Origin: an uncultured Porphyromonadaceae bacterium
Lineage (GTDB): Bacteria; Bacteroidota; Bacteroidia; Bacteroidales; Muribaculaceae
Direction: 5' to 3'
DNA length: 64,000 nucleotides
Assembly: GCA_947174335.1 (NCBI GenBank)
Contig: CAMWIM010000001.1
Span: 1-64,000 of the forward strand
The position numbers and the translations under genes were made by a program. The notes below the pieces were generated by a model, which worked only from the letters and a program-made list of their open reading frames with translations, did no database searches and was not told the origin of the DNA. Numbering within the stretch: position 1 is the first letter of the stretch; each line of letters starts with the position of its first letter. Shown one piece after another: positions 1-9,927 of the stretch.

Positions 1-71
1 TTTGACCAAATTTTTGTCCGTCTTTCTTTATTTCCTCGCTGTTATTCAGACCTCTATCCGAAAAGCGAGTG

Positions 72-103
72 CAAAGTTACACACTTTTATCGTAACCACC
101 AAA
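72..103 (-). promoter_or_regulatory. Leftward promoter for a gene off the left edge
   Basis: Read on the minus strand there is TTTG (103-100), a 20-base spacer and TAACTTTG (79-72), an exact match to the Bacteroidota vegetative promoter. Transcription would start near base 65 and run off the left edge. No minus-strand ATG is visible in bases 1-65, so the gene itself lies outside the window. Confidence 0.6.
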
Positions 104-564
104 TTTTTTACGCTATTTTTGAAGAAAAATCAACACAAATATGTAAATAATTGTCAATCAGCGCATAAAACTCAAACAAAAAAAAATAAGGCCTGCAAAT
201 TACCTATTAACACAAAAAAATCCACAAAACTTACACATTATTTATATAATACTGAACAAAATATAAAAGTCTGCCTTATCATAAAGATAAACTTATCGGA
301 TAGAATAGTAATAAGAGTATTTATTTAGGAGAAAATCATCAGAATAATTTATCTAAGCGCGATACTCAAAATAGAAATATTTCATGAACATAAATTTCAT
401 AAAAGTTTTCCAAAACAAAAAATTAACAGATACTTTTAAGTAAGTCAAAAACAACAATAAATAAACAACCCACGACACCAATATTACACAAACCGCCGAC
501 TATCAATTAATTACACATTACACTAAAAAGTTATAGACATTTCATATTGTTTATTAAGAAAATA
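104..564. other. AT-rich intergenic spacer, no gene seen
   Basis: About 460 very AT-rich bases lie between the leftward promoter and the nrdJ promoter. I see no convincing coding region, hairpin-terminator or tRNA. I looked for a cobalamin riboswitch because the next gene is a B12-type reductase, and found no recognisable B12-box-like block. Confidence 0.5.
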
Positions 565-596
565 TTTGTGAGTAAAAAAAGTTTTACCGAAATTTG
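565..596 (+). promoter_or_regulatory. Promoter of the ribonucleotide reductase gene
   Basis: TTTG (565-568), 20 bases, then GAAATTTG (589-596). The -7 element differs from TAnnTTTG only at its first base. It would give a leader of roughly 65 bases before the GTG start at 667. Confidence 0.5.
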
Positions 597-666
597 CAGA
601 CACAACTAAAACAACACAGACCAATCATCTAATAAAAAAATAAAATCATAACACATTTCATTAGCC

Positions 667-3207
667 GTGGAACAAAAAAAATACAATTATGATGAAGCTT
701 TTGAGGCTACTCTACGTTATTTTAATGGGGATGAGCTTGCCGCACGTGTTTGGGTGAGCAAATATGCTTTGAAAGATTCAGATGGTAACATCTTTGAACT
801 CACACCTGACGATATGCATCATCGTCTTGCTACTGAGATAAGCCGCATAGAGGACTCCTACCCTAACCCGATGTCACATGATGAGATTTTCTCATACATG
901 AAAGACTTCAAGTACATTGTACCTCAAGGAAGCCCGATGTCGGGAATAGGTAATAATTTTCAAGTCGGATCTTTATCAAATTGTTTCGTAATCGGTATAG
1001 ATGGCGAACCAGATTCTTACGGCGGCATCATAAAGATTGACGAAGAACAGGTACAGCTAATGAAACGTCGTGGTGGTGTCGGACATGACTTATCTCACAT
1101 CCGTCCTGCCGGTTCTCCGGTTAAAAACTCGGCATTGACATCAACCGGACTTGTACCATTCATGGAACGATACTCAAATTCGACACGTGAAGTTGCACAA
1201 GGAGGTCGTCGAGGTGCGTTGATGCTTTCAGTCAGCATCAAGCATCCTGATTCAGAGTCGTTTATTGACGCAAAATTAGAGCAAGGGAAAGTAACCGGAG
1301 CAAATGTATCAGTGAGATTGACCGATGATTTTATGAAAGCAGCCCTATCAGGCGAAACATTTACTCAAGCATATCCAGTAGACTCGGATAAACCTATAAT
1401 TAAGAAAGACATTGATGCCCAGCACCTATGGAAAAAAATCATACATAATGCTTGGAAATCAGCCGAACCCGGTGTGCTTTTCTGGGATACTATCATACGC
1501 GAATCATTGCCCGACTGCTATGCCGATCTCGGATTTAAGACAATATCAACAAACCCTTGTGGTGAAATTCCTCTTTGCCCTTATGACAGCTGTCGACTTT
1601 TGGCAATTAACCTATATTCATACGTCGTAAATCCCTTTACCAAAGACGCATATTTTGATTTCGATCTATTCAAAAAACATGTTGGTAAAGCACAGCGAAT
1701 GATGGACGATATCATTGATCTTGAAATGGAAAAGATCAATACAATCTTATCAAAAGTTGAGTCAGATCCCGAACCTGAAGAAGTTAAAAAAACAGAGCGT
1801 GATTTGTGGGAAAAGATTAAGAAAAAAACGCTTAAAGGACGTCGTACCGGTGTAGGGACTACGGGTGAAGGCGATATGATTGCCGCAATGGGATTGAAAT
1901 ATGGCACAACCGAAGCTACTGATTTTTCAGAAAAAGTACATAGCGAGTTAGCTTTAGCAGCATATCGTTCATCGGTAGAATTGGCAAAAGAGCGTGGCGC
2001 ATTTGAAATATTTGATGCAAAACGCGAGATAAATAATCCATTCCTCAATCGCCTTAAAGAACGCGATGCAAAACTTATTGAAGATATGCAAAAATATGGA
2101 CGTCGTAATATTGCATGTCTTACAATTGCCCCAACCGGAACTACCAGCTTGCTTACACGGACAACTTCAGGTATTGAGCCCGTATTTATGCCCGTCTATA
2201 AACGCCGTAGAAAAGTAAATCCGAGCGATGAAAAAGTACGAGTTGATTATGTTGATGAAAACGGAGACTCATTTGAGGAATACATTGTATATCATCCAAA
2301 ATTTATCACATGGATGAATATTAATAATATTCCGGTTCATCAAGAATATAGCCAGGATGAACTTGACGAACTTATTGCAAAATCGCCATATCACGGTGCA
2401 ACCTCAAATGATGTTGACTGGGTTGAGAAGGTGAAGATGCAGGGTCGAGTTCAAAAATGGGTTGACCACTCAATTTCTGTAACAATCAACCTACCTGCCG
2501 ATGTTTCAGAGGATCTTGTAGAGCAACTATATGCCGAAGCATGGAAATCAGGATGCAAAGGTTGCACAGTCTACCGCGACGGATCTCGTTCAGGTGTCCT
2601 TATTAATATGTCAACAAAGAAAGATGGAAGCAAACTTGGACCGGTAGATATCAGACCTCATATTTTAAAACGTCCAATTGAACTTGAAGCCGATGTAGTG
2701 CGATTCCAAAATAACAAAGAAAAATGGATTGCATTTGTAGGTCTTGTTGATGGTTCGCCTTACGAAATTTTCACGGGACTTGCCGATGACGAAGATGGTA
2801 TTTTCTGTCCGAAATCGGTTAATCACGGTAAGATTATAAAAGCAATTGATGAAAACGGCAACAAGAGATATGACTTCCAGTTTGTCAACAAACGTGGCTA
2901 TAAAACCACAATCGAAGGACTTTCGGATAAATTCAATCCTGAATATTGGAACTATGCGAAATTAATTTCGGGAGTGTTACGCTATGGCATGCCAATCGAC
3001 CAAGTACTAAAACTTGTATCGGGTCTTGAACTGGATAATCAATCTATCAACACATGGAAAATGGGTGTTGAACGAGCCCTGAAAAAATACCTTCCCAATG
3101 GTACACGCGCATCAGGTCAAAAATGTCCGAATTGCGGTCAGGAAACACTCATCTATCAGGAAGGTTGCCTTATATGCACATCATGTGGTGCATCTAAATG
3201 TGGATAA
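667..3207 (+). CDS. nrdJ: Adenosylcobalamin-dependent (class II) ribonucleoside-diphosphate reductase
   Basis: This enzyme reduces ribonucleotides to deoxyribonucleotides using a B12-generated radical. The 846-residue protein has the expected landmarks: the first redox Cys in GSLSNCFVIG (C106), the NPCGE active-site motif (C298), a TSCPD-type region after about residue 670, and a C-terminal zinc-ribbon-like tail with CPNCG and CTSCG (about 819-845) ending in KCG, which likely carries the shuttle cysteines. The start is GTG at 667; no in-frame ATG lies just upstream, and the N-terminus begins where Bacteroides homologues begin. It stands alone as a single-gene unit with its own promoter and a strong terminator at 3233. 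The family call is secure; the gene symbol follows the class II naming used for this phylum. Confidence 0.93.
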   Translation: MEQKKYNYDEAFEATLRYFNGDELAARVWVSKYALKDSDGNIFELTPDDMHHRLATEISRIEDSYPNPMSHDEIFSYMKDFKYIVPQGSPMSGIGNNFQVGSLSNCFVIGIDGEPDSYGGIIKIDEEQVQLMKRRGGVGHDLSHIRPAGSPVKNSALTSTGLVPFMERYSNSTREVAQGGRRGALMLSVSIKHPDSESFIDAKLEQGKVTGANVSVRLTDDFMKAALSGETFTQAYPVDSDKPIIKKDIDAQHLWKKIIHNAWKSAEPGVLFWDTIIRESLPDCYADLGFKTISTNPCGEIPLCPYDSCRLLAINLYSYVVNPFTKDAYFDFDLFKKHVGKAQRMMDDIIDLEMEKINTILSKVESDPEPEEVKKTERDLWEKIKKKTLKGRRTGVGTTGEGDMIAAMGLKYGTTEATDFSEKVHSELALAAYRSSVELAKERGAFEIFDAKREINNPFLNRLKERDAKLIEDMQKYGRRNIACLTIAPTGTTSLLTRTTSGIEPVFMPVYKRRRKVNPSDEKVRVDYVDENGDSFEEYIVYHPKFITWMNINNIPVHQEYSQDELDELIAKSPYHGATSNDVDWVEKVKMQGRVQKWVDHSISVTINLPADVSEDLVEQLYAEAWKSGCKGCTVYRDGSRSGVLINMSTKKDGSKLGPVDIRPHILKRPIELEADVVRFQNNKEKWIAFVGLVDGSPYEIFTGLADDEDGIFCPKSVNHGKIIKAIDENGNKRYDFQFVNKRGYKTTIEGLSDKFNPEYWNYAKLISGVLRYGMPIDQVLKLVSGLELDNQSINTWKMGVERALKKYLPNGTRASGQKCPNCGQETLIYQEGCLICTSCGASKCG

Positions 3208-3232
3208 AACACTGATTAAAATAACCAACCTT

Positions 3233-3273
3233 GAGAAGAGAGACGACGTGAAGTCGTTTCTCTTCTCTTTTTT
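3233..3273 (+). terminator. Strong intrinsic terminator after nrdJ
   Basis: A 15-bp stem (3233-3247 with 3253-3267, one G-U pair) closes a 5-base loop and is followed by six T's. It sits 26 bases after the stop codon. Confidence 0.85.
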
Positions 3274-3324
3274 AAAGGAAAAACAAATTTTAATTAACAA
3301 AAAGCACAACTTTTATAGGGAATA

Positions 3325-3356
3325 TTTGTTTATATAAATAAATGATTGTAAATTTG
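3325..3356 (+). promoter_or_regulatory. rho promoter
   Basis: TTTG (3325-3328), 20 bases, TAAATTTG (3349-3356): a full consensus match. Transcription should start near 3363, leaving a leader of about 230 bases before the rho ATG. Confidence 0.75.
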
Positions 3357-3362
3357 CAGAGT

Positions 3363-3590
3363 ATTTTAGAGCGGTCTTCACTACGCTCTCGACATGACTA
3401 CAATCAAATTTCAAGGCAATCATTTCCTATTAATTTTTTTGATTTAGACTTGATTAATTTAGATTTCAGTCTTAACGATTGTCAATAAAATTCTCTTTTA
3501 ATTTTTGTAGATAAATCTGTTGGTAATCAGGCTCATATTGCGTGATACAGATTGTTAATCAGCAACAAAAGCAATTCATCCCCATACTTT
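3363..3590 (+). other. Long untranslated rho leader
   Basis: About 230 bases lie between the predicted transcription start and the rho ATG. They are AT-rich with stretches of pyrimidines and contain two similar short blocks (around 3520 and 3551, each ending in TAATCAG). Rho genes in other bacteria are autoregulated through their leaders; whether this one is cannot be told from sequence alone. Confidence 0.4.
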
Positions 3591-5711
3591 ATGTATAATA
3601 TTGACGAATTAAATTCCATGTCGGACGACGCATTAAGAGAAGTCGCCGAAAAAATGGGTCTAAAGAAGTTTAAAACTGAGGAAAAAATGGATCTTGTTTA
3701 TCAGATTCTTGATAAACAAGCCGAAGATCATGCCGCAACAGCGAAACCTATCAAATCGACAAGAGGACGTAAACCCGGTAAAGATCAAGAAAAAAATAAA
3801 ACTCAGGCTAAAGAAACCAAAACAGCAGATGCTCAACATGCTACAAACAATGATGAGCCGTCTGTCGAAATTAAGCCTCAAACAAAGAAGAGAGGTCGTC
3901 CACGTCGAGAGAATAACGCTGTTAACGAAGAAACTAAGAAACCCGAACAGCCTGCACTTCCTCTTGAATTGGAATCTCCATCATCTGTTGATGCAAATAT
4001 CTCAGCTCCTCAACAGAATGTTGAAACAAAGAAAAGAGGTCGTAAACGTCATGACGAATCTTCAGATGAGATTGTAATAACAGAAAAAAACAGTGATATT
4101 CCTGTTATTGAGAATAGCAATGAAACAGAATCCAAACTTTTAGTTGAAGCGACTGATGATGTTCCAGCTAACGCTGACGCAATTAATGTAATAAATTCAT
4201 CAAACGAACCTATTGATCAGCAATCTAAATCTGAGCAGAAGCAACAAAACCGTCGTGATTTCCGTCCAAAGAAAGATGGAGATTTCGGGTCATTCTTCCC
4301 ACGCAGTCACGGTAAACAATTCATTCCTCGCTCTCAGCGTGAACGCGAGCAACAGCAAAACTCTACTCCGACAGAAAATAATAATCAAAACATTATTCCC
4401 GTTCAGCCGATTGAACCGGAGCCATTTGTCGAAATTTTTGATGAGCCATTTGACCCAATATCATTGCCACCTCAACAAATTACCTTAACTGAACCGGGAC
4501 GTACAACACAGCAAACAGCATTACCCGGTCAAGGTAAAAAGAATAAGAAAAATCGTAATAATCATGCTGATCGTCAGGCTCCATTTATATTTGATGATTT
4601 GATTGAAGCCCAAGGTGTATTAGAAATTACGCCCGAAGGATTTGGATTTTTACGTTCAAGTGATTATAATTATCTCACATCTCCGGATGACATCTATGTT
4701 ACCCAACCTCAAATCAAACAATGGGGGCTTAAAACAGGTGATGTTGTCGAATGTACAATCAGACCACCACGCGAAGGAGATAAATACTTCCCGATGAGTA
4801 ATGTCTTGTCGGTTAATGGGCGTTCGCCTGAATTTATTCGCGATCGCGTTCCATTTGAGCATCTAACCCCCCTGTTCCCGGATGAAAAATTCAACATCTG
4901 TGATGGAACGAGTTGTAATCTGTCAACCCGTGTAGTTGATATGTTCTCGCCAATCGGGAAAGGACAACGTGGTCTTATTGTAGCACCGCCTAAAACAGGT
5001 AAAACACTCCTTTTAAAGGATATAGCAAATGCTATAGCCGAAAATCATCCTGAAACATACATCATGATTCTTCTAATTGACGAACGTCCTGAAGAGGTAA
5101 CTGATATGATGAGGAGTGTAAATGCCGAAGTAATTGCATCAACATTTGACGAACCGGCAGAACACCATGTCAAAATCGCAGGTATCGTTCTTGAAAAAGC
5201 AAAACGAATGGTTGAATGCGGACACGACGTTGTGATTTTGCTCGACTCAATAACTCGTCTTGCTCGCGCCTACAACACCGTATCTCCGGCATCAGGGAAG
5301 ATTTTATCAGGTGGCGTTGACGCCAACGCATTACAGAAACCAAAACGCTTCTTCGGAGCAGCTCGAAATATTGAAAACGGAGGTTCACTTACCATCATAG
5401 CTACCGCTCTTACCGAGACAAGCTCTAAAATGGACGAAGTCATCTTTGAAGAATTTAAAGGAACCGGTAATATGGAACTTCAACTTGATCGCAAACTGTC
5501 AAATAAACGTATATTTCCGGCAGTTGATATTATGGCATCAAGTACCCGTCGCGATGATTTACTTCTCAGAGAAGAAACACTCAGCCGCATGTGGATTTTA
5601 CGACGCTTTTTGTCTGACCGCAATTCAATTGAAGCCATGGAATTCATCAAAGATCGTATGGAACGAACTGTCGATAACGATGAATTACTCAGAACAATGG
5701 GTGACTTATAA
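3591..5711 (+). CDS. rho: Transcription termination factor Rho with large disordered insert
   Basis: This is a hexameric RNA-dependent ATPase that ends transcription. I start it at ATG 3591 (MYNIDELN), because Bacteroidota Rho proteins begin this way; an upstream TTG at 3552 would add 13 unlikely residues. The protein is 706 residues against about 420 in E. coli. Order: N-terminal helix bundle (1-45); a low-complexity region rich in Asn, Gln, Lys, Glu and Pro with three KRGR-type patches (about 50-325); the RNA-binding cold-shock fold starting at [13 protein letters not shown] (about 340); Walker A in APPKTGKT (about 465-472); Walker B in [10 protein letters not shown]; then Q- and R-loop regions. 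The gene is monocistronic, converging on fcl. In Bacteroides thetaiotaomicron such an insert has been linked to condensate formation. Confidence 0.95.
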   Translation: MYNIDELNSMSDDALREVAEKMGLKKFKTEEKMDLVYQILDKQAEDHAATAKPIKSTRGRKPGKDQEKNKTQAKETKTADAQHATNNDEPSVEIKPQTKKRGRPRRENNAVNEETKKPEQPALPLELESPSSVDANISAPQQNVETKKRGRKRHDESSDEIVITEKNSDIPVIENSNETESKLLVEATDDVPANADAINVINSSNEPIDQQSKSEQKQQNRRDFRPKKDGDFGSFFPRSHGKQFIPRSQREREQQQNSTPTENNNQNIIPVQPIEPEPFVEIFDEPFDPISLPPQQITLTEPGRTTQQTALPGQGKKNKKNRNNHADRQAPFIFDDLIEAQGVLEITPEGFGFLRSSDYNYLTSPDDIYVTQPQIKQWGLKTGDVVECTIRPPREGDKYFPMSNVLSVNGRSPEFIRDRVPFEHLTPLFPDEKFNICDGTSCNLSTRVVDMFSPIGKGQRGLIVAPPKTGKTLLLKDIANAIAENHPETYIMILLIDERPEEVTDMMRSVNAEVIASTFDEPAEHHVKIAGIVLEKAKRMVECGHDVVILLDSITRLARAYNTVSPASGKILSGGVDANALQKPKRFFGAARNIENGGSLTIIATALTETSSKMDEVIFEEFKGTGNMELQLDRKLSNKRIFPAVDIMASSTRRDDLLLREETLSRMWILRRFLSDRNSIEAMEFIKDRMERTVDNDELLRTMGDL

Positions 5712-5733
5712 TACACTAAATACAACAATAATA

Positions 5734-5764
5734 AAAGGGTGTCTTCTTATCGAGGACACCCTTT
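5734..5764. terminator. Terminator shared by rho and fcl (convergent)
   Basis: A 10-bp stem AAAGGGTGTC (5734-5743) pairs with its complement at 5755-5764 around an 11-base loop. The symmetric A/T flanks let it work in both directions; the right arm covers the fcl stop codon. Confidence 0.7.
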
Positions 5765-6704
5765 ATCTTTCAGCACGGAAAGGGTTTTCAAGAAAATCTT
5801 TGTAAGCGAGCTTAAGTCCGTCTTCAAGTTCTGTTTTATATTGCCAACCAAGAGTTCTTGATTTAGAGACATCAAGTAACTTTCGGGGAGTTCCATTAGG
5901 TTTGGAGGTATCCCACAATATTTCACCTGTATATCCGACTGTTAGCGCAACCAAACGAGTCAACTCACGTATTGAGACCTCTTTACCGGTTCCGGCATTA
6001 ACGGTTTCGTTTCCTGAGTAGTTATTCATCAAAAAGACACACAAGTCGGCAAGGTCGTCAACATAAAGGAATTCCCTCAATGGTGACCCATCTCCCCAAC
6101 AAACAACAGAATCAAGATTGTTTTCGCGTGCCTCGTGAAAACGGCGAATCAGAGCCGGAACAACATGGCTATGTGTTAGATGATAATTGTCATTCGGTCC
6201 ATAGAGATTAGTTGGCATCACACTGATAAAATCAGTTCCGTATTGGCGATTGAGATATTCACAATATTTCAAACCTGAAATCTTTGCAAGGGCATAAGCT
6301 TCGTTCGTTTTCTCAAGTGAAGATGTCAACAAACAGGATTCAGGCATTGGTTGAGGTGCCATACGTGGATATATACATGATGATCCAAGAAACAACAGCT
6401 TTTTACATTCGTTTTTCCATGCCGAATGAATAACATTCATCTCAAGCATCATATTTTGATACATAAAATCGGCAGGAGCGGTATCATTAGCCACAATACC
6501 ACCAACCTTTGCAGCAGCGAGGAACACATATTCAGGTTTCTCCTGTTCAAAAAACTTAGCAACTGCAACCTGATCGGTCAAATCCAGCTCAGCATGAGAA
6601 CGTGTTACGACATTATGATAACCAAGTTTATCAAGCTGACGTACTATTGCCGAGCCAACCATTCCGCGATGACCGGCTACATATATTTTAGATGATTTTT
6701 CCAT
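5763..6704 (-). CDS. fcl: GDP-L-fucose synthase
   Basis: This enzyme converts GDP-4-keto-6-deoxymannose to GDP-L-fucose (epimerase/reductase). At 313 residues it has the usual size. It belongs to the extended SDR family: the nucleotide-binding glycine motif GHRGMVGSA is near residue 12, and the catalytic Tyr-x3-Lys is in [11 protein letters not shown]. It lies 11 bases after gmd, which makes its substrate, so the two are one operon. GDP-fucose feeds capsule and glycoprotein fucosylation in this phylum. Confidence 0.95.
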   Translation of the reverse strand: MEKSSKIYVAGHRGMVGSAIVRQLDKLGYHNVVTRSHAELDLTDQVAVAKFFEQEKPEYVFLAAAKVGGIVANDTAPADFMYQNMMLEMNVIHSAWKNECKKLLFLGSSCIYPRMAPQPMPESCLLTSSLEKTNEAYALAKISGLKYCEYLNRQYGTDFISVMPTNLYGPNDNYHLTHSHVVPALIRRFHEARENNLDSVVCWGDGSPLREFLYVDDLADLCVFLMNNYSGNETVNAGTGKEVSIRELTRLVALTVGYTGEILWDTSKPNGTPRKLLDVSKSRTLGWQYKTELEDGLKLAYKDFLENPFRAER

Positions 6705-6715
6705 TATTAATCGTG

Positions 6716-7807
6716 TTATTTTACGATACCACGTTCAAGATATTCTGCAAGATTTGTCCTAACAGATTCCCCTGCACGTTCGACAGCAACTTTTGCCATA
6801 TCGGAGTCAACCATCAGTTTGACAAGTTGTTCAAACGATGTTTTTGAAGGATTCCAACCAAGTTCACGACGAGCCTTAGATGGGTCTCCCAACAAATTAA
6901 CGACATCTGTTGGACGGTAAAAATCAGGAGAAACCTCTACAAGGACTCTGCCTGTCGCCTTATCAATTCCTTTCTCGTCAATGCCCTCGCCTTTCCATTC
7001 AAGGTCAATACCAACATGTTTAAATGCCAAAGTTGCAAAATCACGTACAGAATGTTGAACTCCTGTTGCAATTACATAATCATCGGGATGATCTTGCTGA
7101 AGAATCAGCCACATACATTCTACATAATCTTTGGCATAACCCCAGTCACGCAATGAAGATAAATTACCGAGGTAAAGTTTATCTTGTTTACCTTGAGCAA
7201 TTCGAGCAGCAGCTAACGTTATTTTACGAGTTACAAAAGTTTCACCACGTCGCTCGCTCTCATGATTGAATAAAATACCTGAACAGCAGTACATATTATA
7301 TGCTTCACGATATTCCTTCACAATCCAAAAACCATAGAGTTTGGCAACAGCATAAGGAGAATATGGATGGAATGGTGTTTCCTCACTTTGAGGGACAGCC
7401 TCAACTTTCCCATATAATTCTGAAGTTGACGCCTGATATATGCGGCATGTCTTATCCAAACCGGTTAAACGTACTCCCTCGAGAATACGAAGAACACCGA
7501 CAGCATCAACATTGGCAGTATATTCAGGAGAATCAAATGATACCTGAACATGGCTCTGAGCAGCCAGATTATAAATTTCATCAGGACGAACCTTTGAAAG
7601 CACTTGAACAACTGACATAGAATCAATCATATCAGCATAGTGCAAGTGGAAATCGGGATGTCCTTCAAGATGAGCAATACGTTCTCTAAAGTCAACAGAT
7701 GATCTACGAATCACACCATGAACTTCATAACCTTTTTCAAGCAGAAATTCAGATAAATAAGACCCGTCCTGACCTGTAACACCGGTTATTAGTGCTTTTT
7801 TTTTCAT
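6716..7807 (-). CDS. gmd: GDP-mannose 4,6-dehydratase
   Basis: This enzyme makes GDP-4-keto-6-deoxy-D-mannose from GDP-mannose, the first step to GDP-fucose. The 363-residue protein starts with the NADP-binding motif [12 protein letters not shown] and carries the catalytic YSPYAVAK block and the [11 protein letters not shown] segment typical of GMDs. It sits between the wecA-like gene (35 bases upstream) and fcl (11 bases downstream) in a three-gene minus-strand operon. Confidence 0.96.
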   Translation of the reverse strand: MKKKALITGVTGQDGSYLSEFLLEKGYEVHGVIRRSSVDFRERIAHLEGHPDFHLHYADMIDSMSVVQVLSKVRPDEIYNLAAQSHVQVSFDSPEYTANVDAVGVLRILEGVRLTGLDKTCRIYQASTSELYGKVEAVPQSEETPFHPYSPYAVAKLYGFWIVKEYREAYNMYCCSGILFNHESERRGETFVTRKITLAAARIAQGKQDKLYLGNLSSLRDWGYAKDYVECMWLILQQDHPDDYVIATGVQHSVRDFATLAFKHVGIDLEWKGEGIDEKGIDKATGRVLVEVSPDFYRPTDVVNLLGDPSKARRELGWNPSKTSFEQLVKLMVDSDMAKVAVERAGESVRTNLAEYLERGIVK

Positions 7808-7842
7808 TAAAATCTAATATAAAATTATGGCTTAAGCTATAA

Positions 7843-8967
7843 TCATTCATATAAGCCGGTTTGAATATTCTTTTTTCTCTCCCGGCGACGAATAGCTTTA
7901 GTCAACAAGATATTACCAATTGTATAAACAATGATATCAATCAACACCAAGATTGTTACATTAATATATGGTGACAGGATGATATTGAAGAATATAAATA
8001 ATATTGCAACGACAAGAATCAAAATCATTGTAATTCGCTGTGGAATTCCAAGTGCAAGAAATTTATGATGGATATGACTTTTATCAGCAAGGAATGGATT
8101 ACGTTGGAACCGGATGCGATGAATATAAACTCTTACAACATCAAAACAAGGCAAAATCAAAGGAGAAAACGCAAGTACAGCAGGACTAACACCATCCTTA
8201 AGGCTAATATCACATGAATTAACCAAAAGAGAAAGGAATGATAAAATTATACCGATTGTAAGCGCCCCGGTATCACCCATGAATATTTTCTTTTGTTTTG
8301 TCGGATTTCCAAATACATTATAGTAGAAGAACGGAACTAATGTACCGAGCGTTGAGAAAGCAATCATCGAATAGATGTAATATCCGTGTGTGAAGAATAA
8401 GACACCATAAACGGTCAAGCAGACTGCACTCAAACCTGATGCAAGTCCGTCAATTCCGTCAATAAGATTGATAGCATTTGTAATGTATACTACAACAAGG
8501 ATTGTAATAATCCAAGCTAAAAAGTTAGGTATTTCATACAAAAAGAGCAGTCCATGTAAATTATATAATGCAATATTACCCAAAACAAAAAATAAAGCAG
8601 CGATAATCTGGACCAAGAATTTAGCACGATATCTAACCCCTATCAAATCATCAGCAAGTCCTACCAAAAAAAGCATAAATACAGAACATACGCCAAAGAC
8701 TATCGGTAATCCAAAATCAAAAGACTCTAAATGAACAATATTATAACGAAGTCCGAGACCAATAACCAACGAAATTGAAAAAATAATTGAAGGCATAAAT
8801 GCTATACCTCCTAAACGAGGAATAACACCATGATGAATTTTTCGGGCATCAGGTTCGTCAAATAGTTTCTTTCTAAAGGCAATAAGAAGAATCTGCGGTA
8901 TGATAATACCAGTCAGAATCAAACTTACTATGAATACTGCCAAGCAGATAATAATCCAATAATTCAT
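7843..8967 (-). CDS. WecA/MraY-family undecaprenyl-phosphate sugar-1-phosphate transferase
   Basis: This polytopic membrane enzyme would transfer a sugar-1-phosphate (probably GlcNAc-1-P or similar) from a UDP-sugar to undecaprenyl phosphate, starting a surface polysaccharide or glycan. I see about ten hydrophobic segments, the family motif NLIDGIDGLASGLS on a cytoplasmic loop, the FMGDTG motif, and the cytoplasmic His motif DKSHIHHKFL. I choose ATG 8967 (MNYWIII), giving 374 residues, over an upstream TTG at 8982. It is first in the operon with gmd and fcl and has a consensus promoter. WecA rather than MraY is inferred from context and the HIHH motif. Confidence 0.85.
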   Translation of the reverse strand: MNYWIIICLAVFIVSLILTGIIIPQILLIAFRKKLFDEPDARKIHHGVIPRLGGIAFMPSIIFSISLVIGLGLRYNIVHLESFDFGLPIVFGVCSVFMLFLVGLADDLIGVRYRAKFLVQIIAALFFVLGNIALYNLHGLLFLYEIPNFLAWIITILVVVYITNAINLIDGIDGLASGLSAVCLTVYGVLFFTHGYYIYSMIAFSTLGTLVPFFYYNVFGNPTKQKKIFMGDTGALTIGIILSFLSLLVNSCDISLKDGVSPAVLAFSPLILPCFDVVRVYIHRIRFQRNPFLADKSHIHHKFLALGIPQRITMILILVVAILFIFFNIILSPYINVTILVLIDIIVYTIGNILLTKAIRRRERKKNIQTGLYE

Positions 8968-9109
8968 GTGATCAAGATTCAATTTATTACTCTTGAAGCA
9001 CCAGACCTAAGCGTACTTAGATTTTGGTAGGGTATGTTAAAGTTTTTTTTACAGGTATAAGAACCGGTTAACATTATGACTGGAAACACCAAAAGGAATG
9101 CTTCCGATG

Positions 9110-9140
9110 CAAAGTTAACTAAATAACTTTAAAATCCAAA
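9110..9140 (-). promoter_or_regulatory. Promoter of the wecA-gmd-fcl operon
   Basis: On the minus strand: TTTG (9140-9137), 19 bases, TAACTTTG (9117-9110), a full consensus match. It predicts a leader of roughly 135 bases before ATG 8967. Confidence 0.75.
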
Positions 9141-9228
9141 GTTTTTCAGTGTATTTATTTAGACGCAAACGGGTAAAAACAAATTATTATTAAAAATATT
9201 CAATGATAACATATTACATATAATACAC

Positions 9229-9378
9229 TTAACAATCTTTTTTATTTTTTTCGCACTTGTCTTTAAATTCGCAGCAATTACATCCGGTTTGCTTCTTGCC
9301 AAACCATCCAAAGGTCAATCCGAGCGCAATTATAAGCAATAAGACAATGCCAGCCCATTGCAAAATTTGGTTTATCAT
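9229..9378 (-). CDS. Small Cys-rich single-helix membrane protein (FeoB-associated type)
   Basis: A 49-residue reading frame starts at ATG 9378, only 6 bases after the Nudix gene stop. It has a hydrophobic helix (about residues 5-25), a short basic turn (GKKQ), then the cysteine motif TGCNCCEFKDKC and a Lys-rich end finishing in DC: four cysteines in the motif plus one at the terminus. The layout matches the FeoB-associated Cys-rich membrane proteins seen next to iron transporters, but no feo gene is nearby, so the name is by resemblance only. It would be the last gene of the eight-gene tsaC operon. The tail could bind a metal or act in redox chemistry. Confidence 0.7.
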   Translation of the reverse strand: MINQILQWAGIVLLLIIALGLTFGWFGKKQTGCNCCEFKDKCEKNKKDC

Positions 9379-9384
9379 AAATTT

Positions 9385-9927
9385 TTAATCTTTAGCTATC
9401 AAAGTGTTCAGTTTTGAAAAAAAGCGATCAAACTCAAGTAAAAAATTGGGAGTGAACAACCCATTATTGCGATTAGTATTTATCTCATCAAATGAGAAAT
9501 ACCGGACTTCATCTATTTCATCTCTACTAAAATTGAATGAGTCAGCATCAAGATTACATAAGAGACCAAATGAATTAATCATTTCACGTTCAACCGGAGA
9601 TTCAAATATATATTTATCAAGCTTAACAGCGTTAAAGTCTTTGAGCCCCAACTCCTCAAAAGATTCTCTCATAAGGGCTGTTACAATATCTTCCCCATAA
9701 TCGACGTGTCCGCCAACAGCCGTATCCCATTTACCCGGCTGTATAGATTTATTCATACTTCTTTTTTGTAATAAGATTTTACCATCTTTATTGAGGACAT
9801 GAAGATGAACAACAGGGTGTAGCAATTTTAATGGCGAATGACATTCCGAGCGGGATGCACATCCAATTATGTTCCCTTTGTTATCAACCAAGGGTAACAT
9901 CTCTTTGCTTTCTATATTGGGATTCAT
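9385..9927 (-). CDS. Nudix hydrolase (YfcD/IDI-like)
   Basis: A 180-residue Nudix protein that would cleave a nucleoside-diphosphate-linked substrate. The Nudix box is clear: GGHVDYGEDIVTALMRESFEELGL-type spacing with the RESFEELG core near residues 70-94. The N-terminal part (PLVDNKGNIIGCASRSECH) resembles isopentenyl-diphosphate isomerase-like Nudix proteins such as YfcD. Substrate unknown. Its start overlaps the topB stop by one base, so it is translationally coupled to topB. Confidence 0.88.
   Translation of the reverse strand: MNPNIESKEMLPLVDNKGNIIGCASRSECHSPLKLLHPVVHLHVLNKDGKILLQKRSMNKSIQPGKWDTAVGGHVDYGEDIVTALMRESFEELGLKDFNAVKLDKYIFESPVEREMINSFGLLCNLDADSFNFSRDEIDEVRYFSFDEINTNRNNGLFTPNFLLEFDRFFSKLNTLIAKD

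Noticed and set aside
2-328. 108-codon open frame at the left edge
   Set aside because: Very AT-rich, low-complexity product (runs of Lys, Asn, Thr) lying across a leftward promoter; no domain.
1-666. Cobalamin riboswitch upstream of the B12-dependent reductase
   Set aside because: Expected from function, but no B12-box-like or GC-rich structured block is visible in this AT-rich spacer.
1581-2048. 155-codon minus-strand frame inside nrdJ
   Set aside because: Lies fully within a secure gene and gives a serine-rich product typical of antisense shadows.
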